Below, in pieces: positions 47,354-57,607 of a DNA stretch of 64,000 nt. Positions within the stretch are counted from its first letter, which is position 1; each line of letters opens with the position of its first letter. The DNA comes from Bactrocera neohumeralis (taxonomy: Eukaryota; Arthropoda; Insecta; Diptera; Tephritidae), in assembly GCF_024586455.1 (NCBI RefSeq), contig NC_065919.1, forward strand, positions 35,688,839-35,752,838, given 5' to 3'. The notes beneath the pieces were generated by a model. It had not been told where the DNA came from. It saw nothing but the letters and a program-made list of their open reading frames with translations, and ran no database searches. Made by a program: the position numbers and the translations under genes.

Positions 47354-48329
47354 GTGCTTATGAAGGACATATTCGGTTGACTTAAATGAAGAACCTAATG
47401 AAATAATTACATGGTTTAAAACAAAATACACTTTAAAATGCATAGTGAACCCTCAACAATTATGAACATATTTCGACATTGCAAGGAAAAAACAAAATAA
47501 TTTACTGGACTGGCTTGTCCACAGTGACAACATAGTCTATTTAATTAAATAGTTAACAAAATATATACCAGAATTGGCTAAAATTGCAAAAGTAGAATAA
47601 AGAACAATTATGTTATACAAATGTAAAATAACTTCAACACACTTTTTTCAATTTAATAAGGCTCTTAAAATAAGATGGGACAAAGGTAACAAAAACTTCA
47701 GTAATCTAAGTCGGTCAGAAATTAGCCACCTTTAAGTAATTAATTTTAGAAATTCGACAATAAAATCGGGCATATCTTTAAAAATCACATACTAAAATTT
47801 TATATTGATATATCAAATAGTTTTTAGTTACAGTCATCTAATTTGTAGCTGCTCAATTCAATCAGATACATCCGTTTGTCTTTAAATCGAGAAGAAAAAC
47901 AATTTGTGCACAAAAGCTAATGATATTCTACTTACAATTAACTACCCTATACTCGTACATACATACATATTCACATTATTTATGTATGACTTTGAGTTAC
48001 ATTCTTAGATATGTGTAAGCATATATGTACATATGTATGTATAGATGTAAGGCATCCAACATTTTAAAACGACTGATGTTTATTGCTCGTAAATAACGTT
48101 GAAGAAGATGCAGTGTTCAAGTTGACGTTTTGATTAAATTTCTCAAAGTTATTCACATTACAGAAGCAAGTATTGCCAATATTATTTAAGGGAATATTGG
48201 TGTTTTCATGTTGAGGGTTCCCTATGTTTTTTAAAGTGTATTTTGTTTTAAACCATGTAATTATTTCATTCGGTTTTTCATTTAAGTCAACCGAGTCCAA
48301 TGAAATTTGAATATGTCCTTCATAAGCAC
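47354..48329. repeat. Inverted duplication with an open frame
   Basis: Bases 47,354-47,458 reappear inverted at 48,209-48,329. Both arms carry GTGCTTATGAAGGACATATT and later GTTTAAAACAAAATACACTT. The left arm lacks 16 bp after ATATTC. Spacing is about 750 bp. In the right arm (minus strand, 48,300-48,064) an open frame gives 'DLNEKPNEIITWFKTKYTLK' followed by 'NIPLNNIGNTCFCN'; the left arm keeps the same frame as 'DLNEEPNEIITWFKTKYTLK'. I do not recognise the protein. The arms may be two insertions of one element or the ends of a foldback element. Confidence 0.75.
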
Positions 48330-50102
48330 CTTATTGACCAGACATTCTTGAATTCAAAAATCATATTAAACCAAAATGCATCGGTCAAAGGACACGAATG
48401 AAACACATAATTGTGGTTTACAAAGAGCTTTCAGCATTTGTAAGTGGCTAATTTCCGCGCTGTTCGTTATTGTCACCACAAAATTTCATAAACGCAAATA
48501 TACGTACAAGCCAAACGTAATTTTAGGCCACAGAAGCCTTCATACACTTGCACACTTGCATACAAATGCATACTTGATTGTTACCACATTAGCCACATTA
48601 TCTCGGCTACAAATTCTGTGTATTACAAATGCAAATGAAATGCGTTGAGTGAATAGGAATGCGGTTTGTTTCCCTTGCATAGTCGTGCTAGCATTCTATT
48701 GCATCGAAGTGGAAATGCTTTGCGGCTTTGCGTTGCTGCTGCGCCAACAGTTGTTACTCACCCCAATCCACTGAATGCGTAAATGATTTAGCGAACATGC
48801 TTATTCAATCCAAAGGATGCTTGCAACGCTTGGTGTGCAGATGAATTTTTACTCTGGAAAAGTGAATTGTGAATTGATATTGATATTATAAATGATTATG
48901 AATGTAATCTGTCACAGGAAATGTAATGAGTTTTAATACAATATTTTCGCATTATAAATGCAGATTTTGAAGAGAAACGTGTTGCGAAAAAAATGTAAAT
49001 CTAAAAATCAAAAATATAATTATGGAACATTTACCGTTAGATAAGAACACCAAGGAGATCGACATTAATATATGTATTTATGTTCTCCTATTCGAAAGTC
49101 CACCATTATCTGAATATACTGATTTCTGCTTGACCGATTGAGTTTATATACCACACATCGGACTAAGTATTGTAATTAAACTAAGTAGTAGCAGGATTTA
49201 ATACAAAGGCTTACGGTTACTATATGCATATATAATAGTGCTTTCCGCATCAATCGGTACTAAATTAGGTTAAAGACCGTTACCTTAAAACTAATACATA
49301 TGTACATACATTTTACCAGCAGTAGAAGAGGGAAAATATGCAAACACTGAAAACTTTAGCGGACAAGTTTTGTTGGAAACGAAGAATGACTAATTTTATA
49401 GGGTCATAAAAATAGATATTACATCACTTCAAATTGTTAATCAAATTGTTATTTTTTAAATAATTCAAAAGAAACTGAAATTTCAGCAAAAGCTGAATTA
49501 GTTTTCCAATAGTAAAGGGCTAACCAAATTACATATTCTGAAATAAGATCTAAATGTTTTAAAAGCTCCTAATACCAAAATAATTACATTACTCTTTATA
49601 ACATAACTTGAAAAAACTATTAGTAAAATATGGCCCACAAAAATTTCAGTTTATTCCTTGCAAGTAAAACAAACACCGAAGTATATAAAAGTATCGCCCT
49701 TCAGCTTTGCACACAAAGCGCTGAGCAACGAAGAATCACAGCCTGCACAATTTTGTTGTTTCTCGAAGCTGACGCCACTTTATTCTTTTACATAAGTCGT
49801 TTATGGATCGCCATATTGTTTGGATAGTTTTGTGATTGATTTAATACACTGCAGTAATACAACAAGCATTTGAGCGGAAACTATAAGCCTCAAAGTCAAC
49901 AAAATTTGTTTAGAAGATAAACAAAGAATATGTATAATGCTAGGCAACAGGGGGTTCGTCATCAAGCCAGCTAAAGGAGTACATACTTATTCATACATAA
50001 AATTAGAAACAATGAAACACCAGCAGCAACATACCAAATGAAAAATGTTTTCGTCACAACGCTAGAAAAAATCATCATAATTCAGTAGAAAAATTAATAA
50101 AA
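48330..50102. other. AT-rich spacer, no gene seen
   Basis: Open frames here (48,376-48,648 and 49,630-49,827) have no recognisable domains or convincing splice sites. No repeat termini were noticed. Confidence 0.5.
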
Positions 50103-50797
50103 ACAAGTAAGGAAGAGATAAGTTCGGGTAAACCAAACAAATACTCTTGTAACTTGCAAGGATTAAAGCTAGGTTACATAAGGCCTGTTCTTTATATGGG
50201 ATCAAGTTTTCACCCGATTTTATTAATTCAAAGCACAAATGTGCACTGTTTTAGGAAAAACCGCTCTCTCAATTTTATTAGCCCATATATTCGTTATAAA
50301 GTCAGCTAGAAATTGGAAAATATTTATATTAGATATATGAGTGTTCGTAGGGCACAGACATACTACTATCAGGATATGACTCGCCCTGTTTTATCCCGTT
50401 ATATTAATTTCAAGATATTTTATATTGGAAGTAGGTCTAGCTGTAGTCATAATGTAACATAAAAATGTCACAGGAATGCCACATTACCAAATTTTATTGA
50501 AATCGGTCGGGTGGGTTCGAGATATGTATGTGTTTTCAACTTAAAGTGGACAGTACCACGCGCATCATCCAATTGGGAACCCGGTTCTATTAAAGCCGAA
50601 GTTTTATCAAGATAACTCAATTTTTACTAAAGCGCAGCTCTCAAAGACGGAAGAAGGGACGAACGGACAGACAGACAGTCACCCGGATTTCAACTCGTCT
50701 TGCCATCCTGATCTTTTATATATACATAACCCTATATCTATCTCGCTTAGTCTTAGTTGAAACTATTATACTCTGTAGCAACATATTGCAAGAGTAT
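50103..50797. mobile_element. Family-1 dispersed repeat, copy 12 (short form)
   Basis: It starts ACAAGTAAGGAAGAGATAAG then TTCGGGTAAACCAAACAAAT and ACTCTTGTAACTTGCAAGG. It contains a reversed GTCY tract (GGACAGACAGACAGTC near 50,667-50,682). It ends GTTGAAACTATTATACTCTG then TAGCAACATATTGCAAGAGT. With both ends intact, its 0.7-kb length probably represents the short form. Confidence 0.8.
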
Positions 50798-51393
50798 ATG
50801 TAAAAATTGTAGGGACTGTAATAGTAGTAGAAAACTTTGTATAAGTAATTCCGTGTTTTTAATGTAACTTAAAAGCATTTTTTATTGTGTACAATATTTT
50901 ATGATATTAGAAAAATTTAATATTTCAGCAATCTCTCGAGTTGTTATCCGATAATTTACATCGACCTACGATTTTATTTTATCCATATACATAGGTTTTA
51001 AGAGGTCTTCTTTATAAACATCATGCTTTTACCCTTTTGATAGTAAAACAGTAAAATATACCGAAAATGCTGTTTTAATGTTCCGTCTTCGATAGGGCAC
51101 CAAAAAAATATAAAAAATATACTTGTATATATTCAAAAATATTTAAAATTTTCTTTTCAAAAGATTACACACAAATGTTTAATTAGAACTTGTATTGTAT
51201 ATATATAGAATTTAATATGTATATCATATATGCACATATGATGTAAGTACATATATATGATAGCATACCAAAAAATATACAATCGACACTACAATGGGCA
51301 GACAAAATTATTAAAAGCCGACAAAATGTTTTATTGGGGCAATTCTACTTAGAATATTAAAGGGGCTACGTGAAGAGAGATTTATATGGCTAA
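50798..51393. other. AT-rich spacer
   Basis: No gene signal. A TATA/CATA-rich run lies near 51,190-51,290, just upstream of the candidate exon. Confidence 0.45.
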
Positions 51394-51553
51394 ATGTCTA
51401 AATTGAAGATTATGTGGTATATTTATCCATTGGTTTTACCAACTTTTGCAGTTTGCAGTTATTTTGATAGCCTAGAAGAATGGAAAGTGGCGCCTTTAGG
51501 GTATAGAAACGAATATTGCGAAGAAATTGTGTCTTCAAAATTAATAAGAAATT
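51394..51553 (+). CDS. Candidate coding exon, possibly with a signal peptide
   Basis: An ATG at 51,394 (or 51,412) opens 'MSKLKIMWYIYPLVLPTFAV', a short basic start followed by a hydrophobic run like a signal peptide, then 'CSYFDSLEEWKVAPLGYRNE' and 'YCEEIVSSKLIRN'. The frame reaches a consensus donor, GTAAGT, at 51,554. Read through, it stays open for 18 more codons of AT-rich sequence. Alternatively, a good acceptor (TTACCAACTTTTGCAG, ending 51,451) could make this an internal exon of about 102 nt. I recognise no family and found no partner exon. It is the best non-transposon coding candidate in the window, but still speculative. Confidence 0.35.
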
Positions 51554-51609
51554 GTAAGTTTCTAATTAATTATGAATTTAATATCAAACCTTTCTCCCAA
51601 ATAAATTAA

Positions 51610-54600
51610 TTTCTTGCAAAACATTTGATGTGAAAAAATACAAAAATATTTACTAAACTATTCACCTGCCAATCAACAGCAGATATTACAGTCTTACTCA
51701 TGTAAATGGTTACCTATTGTGAAGCCCCACACAATAGGAAGCCATAAATTTTTTTGTGTTTATTTATATGTGGTACATTTTTATTATTTTGTTGGGTCAT
51801 TAAAATTCTTTGTTACATAACTTTCTAACTCACTGTTCCGTTGATGTATGTAGTTATGAAGTATTGCCCATGCAACAGAACAAACTCAAAGTTGGTGTAG
51901 TTTCAATTAAGTTTTTTGTCCCGTTTTAGCATTTGTATTAACTAATTTGAGTTTTCGTTTATTTTCTATGGTCAGCGGAATAAATAAGGCTAATTATGCT
52001 TAGTTACTTAGATGCAATGTTGCATAAAGTCGCTTTTTATACTTTGTTATTTCTGCATAAATTTCTATATGAATAAATATTAATTGCTTGGGAAATGATG
52101 AAAGCATATCGGAGCTCACAGCTCAATAGCTTATTATATACAAAGGTGTAAAGGAAGAAAAACGTGCTAAAAACTCCTTTTATGTAAAAAATTTAACTTG
52201 TATTGAAAATCGTTCTCGTCAATTATCTTACTTCTAGACCTGAGTAGATAATTTTTGAACACAAAATCATGAAACCCAACGGAAATCAAAGAGAAAATAA
52301 CAAGAATTGACAAGCACAAGTAAGGAAATGGAGGTGCGTAGTTGAATGTTTAAGGGTTAAATACGGTTTATCTCATTTTCTGGCAAAACTATGAGTCCTA
52401 TAAAAATTGCAATGTTGTAGGTAATGAAAAGATCTATAACTTTTTTATATAGACTTTTTCATATAACCTTAAAATTTATGGAGAAAATTCTAATAACCAA
52501 ATTTTTGGGCATTTTTATCTCGTACACATTTTTTTCAAGAAAATTTACGTAAACTTACCTCCTCAAGTCCCAAACACACTAAATTACAGAATAAACTTTA
52601 AAATGACACTAGCTGCAAGGCTTTCAGTCATCGTTTTAATACTAAGTTTTGTTGCTTAAGTTCGTAGTACTAGTAAATAATTATGACATTTTACACTAAA
52701 TATAAAATTAAAATTCTTGTTTAAAACATTAAAAACGAGACCTTATTTCGACTTAAAACCGAAAATACCATAATTTTCAATTAAAACCTCTCACGCCAAA
52801 ATATTATTTTTTTTAATCGCTGAAGTCTGTACTGTATTGATGGTATAAAAATATGATACATTATTAAGTTCTTTCAGAAAATGTAAAAAACTAAATGACC
52901 CAAAATGGTATTTAACCAGCTTTCTTAGATATTTATATAATTCAATAAAATCGACGATGCACAATTCTGGTATTCAAGAACATGCTTTTTAGATTTTTTT
53001 TTCTAAAACATTTTTTTTCTTTGCATGTTACACCAACCGTTTTGTGCCAAGTAGTTATTGACAAAAAAATTATAATAAAAATAAAAATCCAAATAACTTA
53101 AATGCTTCTTAATTTAAATCTATGGAAAAACTCACATTTTCCATTTTTTTTAATAAACGAGTATAAAACGGAAACCGTATTATTTATCTTATAATTACAT
53201 GTGAGAAATGAAAACTATATTATTATTAAATATTTCCTATTTAAAGGAATTGCGATCAGAGTAATACAACAATAGCCACCAGCCAATAGCCACTCTTTGA
53301 TTACCCGAAATTTTTCGAAAGAAAAGCTGAAGGAATTGCAGAGCCTAACCTGTTATTAGACACAAGGTGCAAATAACCAGTTTGGCACACACAAACAGAA
53401 AGGGCAAATGTACATATATGTATACATACTAATGGAGAGTCAGAAGCTAAAGGAACAAGCTTTAGCAGACAACGTCTTTTACCCAGCCAGCGGATGCAAG
53501 AAGGGTGCAATTCCTTTGATTTATTGCCATTATTAGCGCTTAATTTTTATGGTGGAATAACTTCGAATTCACCAAAATAACTGAAATAGATTTCAATAAT
53601 AAAATATTCTGTACTAATAAACCATGTACAAATGTACAGGACTTTTGGAAAAGTAAAATAAAAATGTAGAACACTTTTAAATAATACAAAACATATTTGT
53701 AAAATGTTAAAACAAACAGATCATATATAATTGGTATTCCAGTTTCATCAAATTTGGCCCTTTTAATTAAATCAATTCAAAAAACATAGGATGGGTGCAT
53801 AATACTTGCAAACCTCCCTTTTGTGAGGAGAATACAGTCGTGTAGTTTTGTATCATTAAAATAAGTTTTATTTCAAATCTTCGATTAATTATTAAATGGA
53901 AAGGAATTGGCTTAAAGCCTTTTTTTATTTTTAATAAAATCAGGGATCAAACTAAAATATTGTCTTCTAAAACGTGGCCTTAATATAAATGGTTATTTAA
54001 AATTTTATACTTTCAGGAAAAAGAAAATATAGAAAATAGACTTCTGTTCAGCAGTTAAGATCGGAATCGTGAAATAGAATACCCTCTTCGGTCACGGCGA
54101 TTGGTAGAATAGATATACACAAATTTGTAGCCTCCAGTGAAAATACTAAGCTCCACCACTGTTCTAAAAAAATATCCATGCCATAGCTCCTTTTTTAAAA
54201 ATGCTGAAAATTGACATATACATAGAGTCCGAATCAGTTCCGATATATTCTATATTTAGCTGCGATATGCAGTCCACGGTTATCGCATGCATTATGAACC
54301 TAAATCAATGGTCAAATAATACTTTAGCTCAAAATGTTTGTGACTCTATCTGAAATGATATTATTAACAATAATAATAATAGCGCTAGTGTAAAGTCGAT
54401 ATTACAAGTATAAAAAGATAATTATTTTCAAAATAATTTTTTTACGTTTCATATTCATATAGTCAAGCCTCTAATATTCATTACCCAATTCAATTCAGAT
54501 TTTTAAAAATATATACGCGATACATACTTATGTCTCTATCCATTTCGGCAACATTCCAAAATAATCCAATTAATTTAACTTCTGAGAAACGTTGTGGTAT

Positions 54601-56448
54601 AGTTCAAAGTCATTTAGTAAAACATTGAAATTGGTATCGATTGCCAAATCTCAATCCATCCCTTCGCATATAACATAATTTTTTACTTAGGATACGGAAA
54701 GTACGTTCCAGAATGAATGCACGAAAAATATATACAATCAGATGTACACATCACACACACATAAACTAGTGTAAGTGCAGATAAGCTTAGTTAAAATCAT
54801 TCGATCGTATGGTCAATCGACTCGCTTGTGGTAATTTTGTGGGCGTATTGACTTATAATAGGTCATGAACGTGCACCGCATTCAAAAGCGAGGTTGAAGG
54901 ACCGTCATGTCAATTTTATTTCATATTATTTTTTGTTAGCATGTTTTACTTAAGTTCTTACTCCTCTATGTACAGCACTACCGTAAATTGCGATAAAAAA
55001 ACAATAAAAAAATGAATAAATACAACTTTGTTGCTATTGTTGTAAATGGCAGTCCAAAAAAAGAGAGAATCGAAGTCATTCTATGGTGAATGCGTACTTA
55101 AAAATCATATGTGCCCAACGGTAACAAAACTCACTGAATTGGTGCACCCAGCCAAACTAAGAGAAGAGCCGAAGGAGTCATGCCGTGAAGGCGCACGCCA
55201 CTACCAACGTCAGAACAGCGTAAATCAGCAAAGGAAGCATTAGCATTAGTCTGAAATCTTATGGCCCAGTATATGCAAGCTGCCGCCATAAATCAATGTC
55301 AGCCACAATCATCATTTAAAATCAATCAAAATGCAAGTAAGAGAGTGAGAGAACCGTTTGAACGGTAATAGGTAATAGCTAGAGGATTGAAAGCACCATA
55401 GACACAAGCTACCTTCAACCAACAAAAACAACCATGTGAACAATAAACGCGCTTGGTCAGCAATACGAACTGACCGTTGCATGCAGGAATTGTCCACTGC
55501 TGGTGGCAGTTGCGCTTGATTGGCTTATATTTTATAGTGTGATATTTTTTGCCTTTGTTGGTATAAGTAGTTGATAGACGCTTTTATTAAAACGGCGATT
55601 CGAACAAGTTTTCAGCTGGTAAGATTTAAGTAACCTCGTGCGCTCTTCAGTATCGGTTGTTTACAATCTTTTGAAAGACGGAGGGGTCACCACCGCTGAC
55701 TTATTCACCATTTGTGTGGGGCATTGTGAAGGTGATTGTTGAAGTCTAATCGACCATTATTCTCGTATAAAATTACTATTGTAATAATTGTATGTGTTTT
55801 TGAAATGTTTTGCATAACATATCGAGCTATCAGTAATTACCGAGCACGTCAAAAACTAAGTTTATTTTCTCTTTTCTATCATAATCGCTCAATTTGAGTG
55901 TCGCCATTATCTGCGCCGCCATTATCTAAAATTTCCTATATGTACATATGTACATGTTTGTTCATATCGAAATATGGTATTATTAATTTTAAACATTAAA
56001 TTGCTTGAAATGCTTGAAAATATACCTAAGGCTTTGATTCTTGGTAATTCGAATTAAATATTCGGTTACTCCAGCAATAGGGTTTTTCAGACTATAATAA
56101 CAAATAAAACACTCAGGGTGCCTCCAAAGTGAACGTTCAAAGCCGACGAAAGCGAAAAGCGAAAAACGGTTATCGGCATCGATCCACGTGTTGGATAGTT
56201 CATTTGTATGTTGGTTTTATATTTTGCTTACAAGGAATTACCATGAATATGATAGAGCAATATTTAGAAAACCAGCTATAAATATTTTCAAGGGAAAGCT
56301 TTTGACGAGAGTTTCCTAATCTATGGGAATGTAGTAAATACCAGCTTTTTTACGCTCAATATATACATATATATTCATTAATTGATTATATCTTTTATTT
56401 TTAATAAAATTGTGTTCGAACTAAATCCATTGCGGTTAAAACAAATTG
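51610..56448. other. AT-rich non-coding stretch
   Basis: No supportable gene or repeat terminus. A short phrase at 52,318-52,330 (CAAGTAAGGAAAT) resembles the family-1 outer end without its hairpin. The GC-richer patches at 53,230-53,520 and 55,040-55,510 show no domain-bearing frame. Confidence 0.5.
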
Positions 56449-56890
56449 TTACGAACAAGAAACAGAAGAGAACAGAGTACATGCGCTTCACCGCTGAATT
56501 TTGCGGCACCTAAAATCGATCAGCGCTGATCCGAACCAGCTTTGCGCTCGTCTCGGCTTTGAAGGTGCCTGCACGTGAACGATTAAAGCCTAGTCGAGCG
56601 CATTTTTCATTTAAACAACACGCGAATATACGCTCGGCTCTTCTTTGAGCAACTACTTTGCGGCACCCTAATACTCTCTGACCTCATACAAAAGGAAAGA
56701 ATATAGAGCGCGTGGATGCTATCGAGCATTTAACAAAAAAGGACATCACCAGTCTATTCCCGATGACTGAAGACGCCAACACCAGACAGTTGTGAAAAGC
56801 TGCTGGCTGCTTAGCCAAGAACTCGTCCGGCCGAAAGTAATCGAATTACTTTCAGCAGAGCAATTTCTAATTGAAAAATATTGTAACGCA
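56449..56890. mobile_element. Possible solo LTR
   Basis: A roughly 440-bp GC-richer block starts TGTTACGAACAAGAAACAGA and ends AAAATATTGTAACGCA. TG..CA ends and this length are compatible with a gypsy or BEL LTR. It contains the palindrome ATCGATCAGCGCTGATC. I see no target-site duplication, primer-binding site or second LTR, so the call is weak. Confidence 0.25.
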
Positions 56891-56917
56891 GAGCATGTGT
56901 ATGTGTGCTCTAAAGAA

Positions 56918-57607
56918 AACAAGAAAAAACGTTAACTTCGGTTGTACAGAAGCTAAATACCCTTCACAGGTGCGTTTCTGTTAGTAACTATGTGTTCAGT
57001 TTGTATGGAAGCTACATATATGTATGCTATAGTAATCCGTTCTGAAAAATTTTTTGGATATTATATTGTTACCTTTAACAGTAATCCATGCCAAATTTCG
57101 TGAAGATACCACGTCAAATGCGAAAGTTTTCCATACAAGCCCTTGATTCCGATCGTTCGGTTTGTATGGCAGCTATATGCTATATCGAGCCGATCTGCAC
57201 AATTTCTTCGAAGATTACATTGTTGCCTTAGAAAATAATCTATACCAAATTTGGTGAAGATACATTGTCAAATGTGAAAGTTTTCCATACAAGAACTTGA
57301 TTCCGATCGTTCAGTTTATATGGCAGCTACATATATGTTATAGTGCTCCGATATCGGCAGTTCCGACAAATGAGCAGCTTCTTGAAGAGAAAATGACGTT
57401 TGCAAAATTTTAAAACTATATCTTAAAAATTGAGGGACTAGTTCGTATATATACAGACAGACAGACGGACAGACAGACGGACATGGCTAAATCGACTCAG
57501 CTCGACATACTGATCATTTATATATACACTTTATAGGGTCTCCGACGCTTCCTTCTGGGTGTTACAAACTTCGTGACAAACTTAATATACCCTGTTCAGG
57601 GTATAAA
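56918..57607. mobile_element. Family-2 dispersed repeat, complete copy
   Basis: The left end is AACAAGAAAAAACGTTAACT then TCGGTTGTACAGAAGCTAAA and TACCC (hairpin, then half of the terminal inverted motif). The right end is TATACCCTGTTCAGGGTATA, itself a perfect 9-bp-stem hairpin. The middle has three related units beginning GTTC(A/G)GTTT(G/A)TATGG at 56,994, 57,155 and 57,309, a period of about 155-160 bp, each ending in AAAGTTTTCCATACAAG. A reversed GTCY tract (GACAGACAGACGGACAGACA) lies at 57,457-57,485. No coding capacity. This is the reference copy for the family in this window. Confidence 0.8.

Noticed and set aside
48064..48300. Ubiquitin-specific protease call from 'LNNIGNTCFCN'
   Set aside because: Only the Cys-box resembles the family; the following residues and the duplicated upstream part do not support a protease domain.
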